NCBI GenBank assembly: GCA_028095005.1
Contig: CM051461.1
Span: 28,145,432 to 28,209,431, forward strand
DNA length: 64,000 nt
Reading direction: 5' to 3'
From: Rhynchospora pubera
Taxonomy: Eukaryota > Streptophyta > Magnoliopsida > Poales > Cyperaceae
Below the pieces are notes generated by a model. It was not told the origin of the DNA. It worked only from the letters and a program-made list of their open reading frames with translations, and searched no databases. This document shows positions 57,271-64,000 of this stretch, in pieces (within the stretch, counting starts at the first letter, position 1; every line of letters starts with the position of its first letter). A program made the translations under genes and the position numbers.

Positions 57271-57704
57271 GTCCTTTTGGATTGCTTAGGAATAAGACGA
57301 ATAGTCTATTTCTAGGCGGAAAGTATTGGAAAGGGTGCATCTGTACGCATGCTGCGGCTTTAATGGCAGCTGCCATTTAGCGCCTACACGAGGAATCCAA
57401 TTGCTCGCAGATTTATTATTATAAGACCAGTATTCACATAGATAGAGTTTCGAAGATAAGAGATCTGCTGAAAGAAATCCATCTCTTCTCATAAGATGCT
57501 CGTCTCGATCGTATTCACATATTTCTGTTACACTACTCCTTGTAGCTGCGCCATTTGAGCTCTAATCTCGTCGATTGTCATGTCTAATGAGTTCTTTGAT
57601 CCAGCCATGGCATCTTGCTTGACTTTTTTGTGAAGAGTTTTGTTTATAATAAATATACGTCTAAGAAGAAGTTATTCCTCCTATTCTCATACGATCTAAA
57701 CGGG
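57271..57704. mobile_element. MITE that appears to have captured a coding fragment
   Basis: The ends match the TTTGGAT family: left CCTTTTGGATTGCTTAGGAA, complement of right GCCCCGTTTAGATCGTATGA, with further similarity (GAATAGTCTATTTCTAGGCG / AATAACTTCTTCTTAGACG). The relative at 45356 is 159 bp; this one is about 434 bp. The extra interior (about 57340-57640) is GC-richer and reads on the minus strand as MAGSKNSLDMTIDEIRAQ then MAQLQGVV and a stop, with frame interruptions further on. I do not recognise the source. It is probably a degraded captured exon. Confidence 0.55.
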
Positions 57705-57708
57705 GCAT

Positions 57709-57904
57709 TTTAGGCTGTGTTTGGATGGTGGGAAGTGGGAAGAAGGAATAAGGAATAAGGAATTTTTTTCAATAAATTTATTCCTAACAATCCAAACTCT
57801 TCACAAAAGTTATACACTTTCCAATAAATTTTCCCCTTTCCAATAAATTTCTTCCCTTCTTCTTTCTTCCTACCTTATTCTCAACACATCCAAACGGAGC
57901 CTTA
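57709..57904. mobile_element. 196-bp MITE of the TTTGGAT family
   Basis: Ends are AGGCTGTGTTTGGATGGTGG and complement AGGCTCCGTTTGGATGTGTT, adjacent to the previous element and related to the MITE at about 44811-44967. Confidence 0.65.
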
Positions 57905-58861
57905 AGTAAATATGAGCTTTTACTTGTGACGACACCTTGGTACCAGCCCCTTCTACTCTTGTGTATCTTTATTTTAGGACCGACTTGTGTATAAGAGATT
58001 TGGTGATAAAGAAAGTGGTATATTGATGTTCCCAGTGAACCAGTCAAATAAAAAGGTACAAGAGCGGTACCGACTAGGCTGGATGAGGGAATTTGATATT
58101 TCATTTTCAATAGATAGAATGTACCATTAAATAATTTAACTTAAGATACAAATAAAACCTGGGTCCATCTATTATCCTCACAATTAGTAATATACCAAGT
58201 TCTTGCAATTCATCTGAATTTGCCCATTAATAATTACAAAATAATATAAAAATCAAGAACGTACATACATGCAGGCCCTATTTATTATCCACTTGTGTAA
58301 AAGAATATGTATACAAAGCCCATATAAGGAAGCTTATAACAACAATTAAATCTAATATAAAACCGGCCTAATGAGTGTTATTTTTTGGTTTCCGAGGCAA
58401 AATAGTTCTCTCAAACATTCAAATTAAAATGAAATTATATAAAATTACGAAAATAACTTTTTTAAACTTTGAAATCTTGGGAACATATCGATATCTAAGT
58501 TTAAATTGGAAAGCATGAACAAAAATAAAACACTCAAAACAGAATTCAATCAATCAAAAATTATTAGTCAGCAAAGGTAAATTGAAGGACTGAAATATAT
58601 ATATATAAATTCTGGGCGTAACAAAATGTTCCACATGATACAAAATATATAATTTCTATATAATATCTAACTATATAATAGATTATGTAGTTAAATTTAT
58701 ACTATGTTCCAACATAAAAATGTTCATATTCATTTCCTACTTATTTGCTCAATTGATATTAATATGCACCTATCTACTTATTTGCAACAATTAATATATT
58801 TTTGTCAAACATATCAAGAAAACTCCAAAAGTTCTAAATGAAATGCACAATTTATAACTTA
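57905..58861. other. intergenic, no gene seen
   Basis: AT-rich sequence without coding frames; a TA dinucleotide run is near 58600. Confidence 0.5.
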
Positions 58862-59094
58862 TGGGTGCGTTTGGATAGACCGGGAATAGGGAATAGGAAT
58901 AAAAAATTTCGATTTGCGTGCTTATTCTTATTCTTGTGCAATCCAAACAACACAAGAATAAGAAATTTGAGCCCTTATTTCTATACTAACAAAACCATGA
59001 TATAAGAATAAGTAATATGGATAAGCACGTAAACCGAAATTTCTTATTCTTATTCCCTATTCACGGCTTATTCCGTTGCATCCAAACACACCCA
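58862..59094. mobile_element. 233-bp MITE, TGGGTGYGTTTGGAT inverted ends
   Basis: The left end is TGGGTGCGTTTGGATAGACC and the complement of the right end TGGGTGTGTTTGGATGCAAC, both followed by GGAATA-type segments. The internal arms also pair (AAGCACG, AAATTTCG). The target site is AT-only, so the duplication cannot be fixed. Confidence 0.7.
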
Positions 59095-61479
59095 TATATA
59101 TATAGGTACACATCATTGTTGCTAAGATGCTAGGAATGCAAGAATGCAAGTGTACTCAAGTAGTTATACGAGTAGCATTAATATGCATTCCTTACTATAA
59201 TTTTAAGCTTTATGAAAAAAAAAATGAACATCCATTAATAACAGTGGAAAAACAATTTGATACACCTAAATTAAGATATAAGCGCTATCATTTAAAAAAA
59301 TATCGAAAATTCCATGACAAAATGCGTATGTGTAAATAAATGTTTGCTCACTATTAAATTTGGTTCGTAAATACAATTCATGATTAAAAAAAAATTCAAT
59401 TCAAAATATTATTAACATATATGAGCCAATAGAATTAAATTCACAATTGGGTAGAAATCTCAATTTTTTTAAACAATAGAAAATAAACACGCAAAATCAA
59501 TATTTGAAAATACTAAATATCACATGTTGATCTAAGAAATAAACCTTTCACATTTAAAGTCAAGAAACGAAAGTTGAAATTTAGGTTTAATAGGAGATTA
59601 GAATTAATTGATATTACTTGACCTGTACAAAAGTAGGATCAAGAAAACTTGGTTAAAATATTAATCTGCACAATAATCAAGTAAATAAGGTACTATGAAC
59701 AATCATCGACATACCAAGCTGGTAGCTTGCATTCCAAGCGAGTTTTCTGTACCCACTTAAAAACAAGTCGACCACTTAATGTTCTGTTGACATGGGTTTA
59801 CAAGCGGGACGCTCATAAAAGTGAGCGGGTCTCTTGTAACCAGTATTGAGTAAATCAATTAACAACTTAAACCCCTAAACTTAGGACTGTTAATTTGGTA
59901 CTTTTTATTATTCTATATTCAATTTAGAATTTAATTGAACAATTAAATTTTTTTTGCAAAATTGCATCCATACTTAATTAAACGATTAGGGTAACATTGT
60001 TTATCAAGTAAGGACATAGTTTGTTTGCATGTAAATATCCTATTTTTAATTTATTTTAGTTTGGTCTAAATTTTAGATTTTCTGTGTTAAAAACATATTA
60101 TATTGATGATGAATTCATGCAAAGAGCACCACTCATTTATATCGCGTTTTCTCAACCAAATATATATATGTTGAATCAATAAAAAAAATTACTAAGTTAG
60201 TTTGCTTTGGTCAAATTTCATTGGCTAGCTAATTAATCCCCGCAAGCAAGCCCTCCACACCACCATACAAAATTGATGATATGAGACAATGGAGTGAACC
60301 TAATATGCAATATTGAGTATAAACTTTTGTGTTATTCAAAATTTCATTATTAATTTTCAAAGTTCACATGTTTTAATTGCCATGTTTTTTTTAAAGTTTA
60401 TCCTAAATCACTCAAATGCTTATAAGATCTCTTATTCTACTTATATTTGCAGTATTTTAAAGTTTGTTTACTTTTAAATTTATTAGATCTTTCTCAAGTT
60501 ATTCGAAAATACTTAGCCATTCCCCATTTCCTCTATTAGATTATTTGGAGTTTTTAAGATTATTTTAAGTCACCAATATAAAAACATACAAAATTCAAAT
60601 GGGTAGAACAAAAAATATTGTCAAGCCAAGAATATTTGCTCTTTAGATAATATATTCAAAAAATAACTTTACTGAAAATTTAAAAAATACCAAATAAAAC
60701 AACGAAGAAAATAACAATAAAGATGATAAGGAATATGCAGAGAATAGAGATGTGTAACAAGTGAAACAAGTCACATAATTTTTTTTGATGTGCAGTCACA
60801 TAATTAATGAAACACTTCACACAATGAGATATTCCACAAATTAGATATGTGAAAAATCAATGAACTACTTCACTGAATTAAACAACAAAAATCAACAAGA
60901 AGGTGCCCATTAAGATATGCAGAGAATTGAGACAATCAGCATGTGGAAAATATTTTAATTTATTCTTAAACCTGTTAAAAAAAATACGAAACATTGTTTT
61001 TATTAGATAAAAACGATTTTGTTGCCATCTATAATACCTGAAAAGATTATGCAAAAGGGAAAAAAAAAAACCAAATCATATGAAAGAGGATTTGTTAAAC
61101 GCCATTTTCGTTCAAAACAAAATCAGTTTCACATACTATGACTTAGTTTAAGCAGCTTACCCAATTAAACAAAACAAAACAAAGTTCCAGTAATAGTAAT
61201 TAAAGCGTATAATTAAACAACAGACCCTAGCCAAAAAAAAAAAAAGGTCCAATAGTAAGGTAATCTTCACCTTCTGTTGATGCCAATTGGTAGGAGTGGA
61301 GGAAAATTTTCTAGGCAGCGAGAGCATCTGCCGTGCTATTCATCTCTCTCTATCCAAATAATGACCATGTCTGCCGGTTTTATGACAGGAGTAAGGTAAC
61401 ATTTTCTCCTAACCAAGTAGGTTCCCTTTCCATAATTCTCATTTTATTAAGGAAATTGATTATTGCCATCTCTAGTTTT
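59095..61479. other. intergenic, no gene seen
   Basis: AT-rich sequence. Short frames here lack coding character. No clear transposon ends were found. Confidence 0.5.
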
Positions 61480-61710
61480 GCCATCCCTGCAATCGCTAAA
61501 TATAAAGTGAACATATAAAGAAAACAAAGTGAACATATAGACGATCTAAGTGAACACATACAAACAAATAAGTTCAATGAAAATGAGTTGAATAATGCAT
61601 GTAAACTTGATGACAACACTTATTTGTTTGTAAGTGTTCAGTTAGATCGTCTATATGTTCATCTTATTTACTGTATATGTTCACTTTGTATTTAGCGATG
61701 GATGGGATGG
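61480..61710. repeat. long hairpin with about 85-base arms
   Basis: ATCGCTAAATATAAAGTGAA on the left pairs with the complement of the right arm, ATCGCTAAATACAAAGTGAA. The match continues through GAACATATAGACGATCTAA and CATACAAACAAATAAG to near the centre at about 61600. Weaker similarity (GCCATC.. segments) extends beyond both arms. It is likely a MITE, but no target duplication was found. Confidence 0.65.
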
Positions 61711-62268
61711 TATATTTGTCGATGGCACTTATAATTCATGTTTTATTAATATCAAGCAAGGAAATGACGGTATTTCTATACATGAGATATTTTGTTTGCC
61801 CACTGTTATATGTGGTGACAGAAACTCGACTATCGCTATACAACACAATCTTTTTTAAGCTGACCTTTGCACTTCTCAACAAACCGATAAGCTATTTCTA
61901 ATCCCCATGCTATTGCATCTGCCTCAGTATCAAAACACCGGTTAGTAATTTGTATTTCTTTCTATATCTTTTTATCTTTTGGAAATTATGAATACTTAAA
62001 TTTTATGAAATGTTTGGCTCTCGAAAATTAAAATAGTGCAAGAAAATTGATTAAGCCATTTCACTATTGTTGGGATGGCGCCCTTAATGATGCGAAACGC
62101 GCAGGAGATATGATCGGGACACCCGTCATATTCGCTCCAACATAATTTTTATAATATTTCGTACATTGATACCCTTATACATAGCATTTGTTGCCCTTCA
62201 AAAATTTACGATTTTCTTCCTTAAAATTTATTCGAAATTTATAATTTACAGTTTCCTACACAAACATT
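61711..62268. other. intergenic, no gene seen
   Basis: AT-rich sequence without coding frames. Confidence 0.45.
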
Positions 62269-62720
62269 TATATTTGTGATGAGGGTTCCGGTGCCCACAT
62301 TTTGGATGCACCCAAATGTCCTAAAACACACATTTTTATTACTTTTACAAAATATAACATTCAAATTTCGAATCCAAACCATTGATCTTATTCGATATAA
62401 CTAGAGATGCATTTTCATATAAGTTTTATAATTTTTAAAGTTTATTTGATACTTAATTAAGATATTGAAAATTGAACAAATGTAGTTAAATATGATAGAT
62501 TAGTTCTAATCTGTTCATATTTTAGCCTCTTGATCAAGTATCAAATAAACTTCAAAATTTATAAAACTTATATGAAAATGTATCGCTAGTTATATTAAAT
62601 AAGATCAACAGTTTGGATTCGAAGTTTGAATTTTATATTTTGTAAAAGTAATAAAAAAGCGTATTTTGGGACATCTGAGGTATCCAAAATGTGCGCACCG
62701 GAACTCTCCTCTATATTTGT
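62269..62720. mobile_element. 434-bp Mutator-type fold-back MITE with 9-bp duplication
   Basis: The element is 62278-62711, flanked by TATATTTGT on both sides (62269-62277 and 62712-62720). The left end is GATGAGGGTTCCGGTGCCCA and the complement of the right end GAGGAGAGTTCCGGTGCGCA. Pairing continues for about 190 bases per arm, so the element is almost wholly palindromic. The 9-bp duplication and G-start ends indicate Mutator superfamily. It is non-coding. Confidence 0.85.
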
Positions 62721-62885
62721 ATATTTTGTAATTAACCCAAAGTACGAAAAAAAAAAGTTTTCGAAAACCTTTGTGGCGGCAATACGAAAAATAACTCAGG
62801 GTTCTGACACATGGTTCGAATACTTGTGTCATCTATGTTCTGACACAGGGTTCGTATTATCTTATCTCAAACAAACTCTAAGAGC

Positions 62886-63033
62886 TATTTGGATCGCTTA
62901 GGAATAAGAGGAATAGTCTATTTCTAGACGAAAAATATTGGAAAAGTGTGTAATTTTATAAAGAATTTGAATAAATAGAATAAATTTACGTCTAAAAAGA
63001 GACTATTTCTCCTGAAAACTAAGCGATCCAAAC
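62886..63033. mobile_element. 148-bp MITE of the TTTGGATCGCTTAG family
   Basis: ATTTGGATCGCTTAGGAATA on the left pairs with the complement of the right side, GTTTGGATCGCTTAGTTTTC. Then GAATAGTCTATTTCTAGAC pairs with the interior. It is a relative of 45356-45514. Confidence 0.7.
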
Positions 63034-64000
63034 CCTAAAAACTTTTTTTAAAAGCCTCGCCGAATCCCCTCGAAAACAACAAAATAATTGAAAATTTTGA
63101 AAATAAATAAGGACAGAGGAGAACGTTGCACTGGGTCCAAAACAAAATAAAGCTATGTGTCTTCCCACTCAACCCCATACAATTGCATAAATGGTCATTC
63201 CTCTCCTTTCCCAATTTCGGATTTCATACTCGTGTCATTCCTAAACACTAATAAAAAAAATCATTTCCTCCTTTGGACATGGCGTCGGCGTCGCAAGATC
63301 TTTCGTCACCACCGTTGCTTTTCATTTTCTTTGTACATTTTGTGTTACATACACCTTGAATTTGAAAAAAAATTTGTTTATATATTTTTTTTGGAAAATT
63401 CAAAATTTTTGTTCTTGCATTGGTATCTTATTGGTTTTCTGTATTTTGTTTAATATTAGGCACTGCACCATATTTTTGCGTCCTATTCTATTACCCATCA
63501 GGTGGAATTTGGACCTATTCTTAGTCCGAGGCGTCTGTTTTTTCTTTTTAATAGAAGTGGAGAAATGTTTGTTCTTTCCCGAAGTGATGTTTCAAATATA
63601 ATTTTTCTTTAATTTCATTCATTATCCCCCACTGAAAATATTTGGTATGCTATAAGTATTATGTTTTTAAAGTTACTAAACTCGATCATCTCTATAATAA
63701 TTCACCATTTTTTATTTTGTATATTTTTCGTAAATATGCTGCTAATATATTTTTATTGTGTTTACTAGTCAAATAATAATAATAATTAATTTTTTAGCCT
63801 TAGATTATTCTATAAAGAAATCAGAGCTGATAAGCGTCATCCAGCGGAAAATCATCCGCGTCATCCAACCCTCCACTCCCCTTTATTTTTCGCTTTTTTT
63901 TTCCGCGCGCCTGGGTGAGACGCCCCTCCCTCACGCATCTTTTCTCCCTCACGCGTCCTTCCTCCCTCGCCTCCCCTTCCTTCCTCGCTAGCAACCCTTA
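63034..64000. other. intergenic; the right edge may be a promoter or leader
   Basis: No gene frame. From about 63830 the sequence becomes pyrimidine- and GC-rich (CATCCAACCCTCCACTCCCC; CTCACGCATC and CTCACGCGTC repeats; CTCCCTCGCC). This resembles a plant core promoter or 5' UTR, so a plus-strand gene may start beyond the window. Confidence 0.35.

Overview
The window reads as nuclear DNA of a flowering plant. It is AT-rich, genes are split by GT-AG introns, and the proteins are plant families: an R2R3-MYB factor, a plastid-type DnaJ-like zinc-finger protein and a plant choline-transporter-like (CTL) membrane protein. Most of the remaining DNA is plant-type transposons. It looks like a eudicot; an asterid is only a guess. 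No rRNA, free-standing tRNA gene, CRISPR array or prokaryote-style operon was seen.

Layout. 1-2.7 kb: a possible last exon of an unknown gene (210-337), a Helitron 3' end (766), a small tandem repeat and a small MITE. 2.73-5.96 kb: a complete Mutator-like element (MULE) with 9-bp target duplications, long inverted ends built from arrays of a TTTATAAA-centred palindrome, two ORFs and a miRNA-precursor-like hairpin. 7.5-12.2 kb: exon-like fragments without long ORFs, ending at another Helitron 3' end. 13.66-14.12 kb: a CACTA-type fold-back MITE, followed by a fold-back repeat to 15.4 kb. 15.64-17.96 kb: an intact three-exon R2R3-MYB gene (minus strand) inside a segment that recurs inverted at 45.97-48.10 kb. 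19.8-20.3 kb: SINE and fold-back MITE. 20.85-23.11 kb: the zinc-finger gene (plus), with a hAT MITE and a LINE fragment in its second intron. 24.69-28.11 kb: the CTL gene (minus, three exons), convergent with it. 29.4 kb: a hAT-like MITE.

31.2-41.1 kb is a complete Ty1/copia retrotransposon with nearly identical LTRs, a 5-bp target duplication and one 1387-codon gag-pol ORF. 41.7-43.4 kb is a non-autonomous Helitron, 43.8-44.3 kb a hAT-type MITE, and 44.4-45.5 kb nested and tandem MITE copies. The inverted MYB copy (46.2-47.6 kb) is a pseudogene: 17 bp are lost from exon 1, a conserved Arg is changed, and a 2-bp deletion truncates the C-terminus. The functional-looking copy instead carries a tRNA-derived SINE that the pseudogene lacks. 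51.7-57.1 kb is an L1-type LINE with two open ORFs and a perfect 19-bp target duplication. 57.3-63.0 kb holds more MITEs, one of which seems to have captured a coding fragment, and a 434-bp Mutator-type fold-back element. The last 200 bases are pyrimidine-rich and may lead into a gene beyond the edge.

The host genes show no common pathway: one is a transcription factor, one probably a plastid assembly factor and one a membrane transporter. The strongest biological story is transposon dynamics: a local inverted duplication followed by decay of one copy, two young retrotransposon insertions, and a MULE whose ends look like promoters for unusual internal products.
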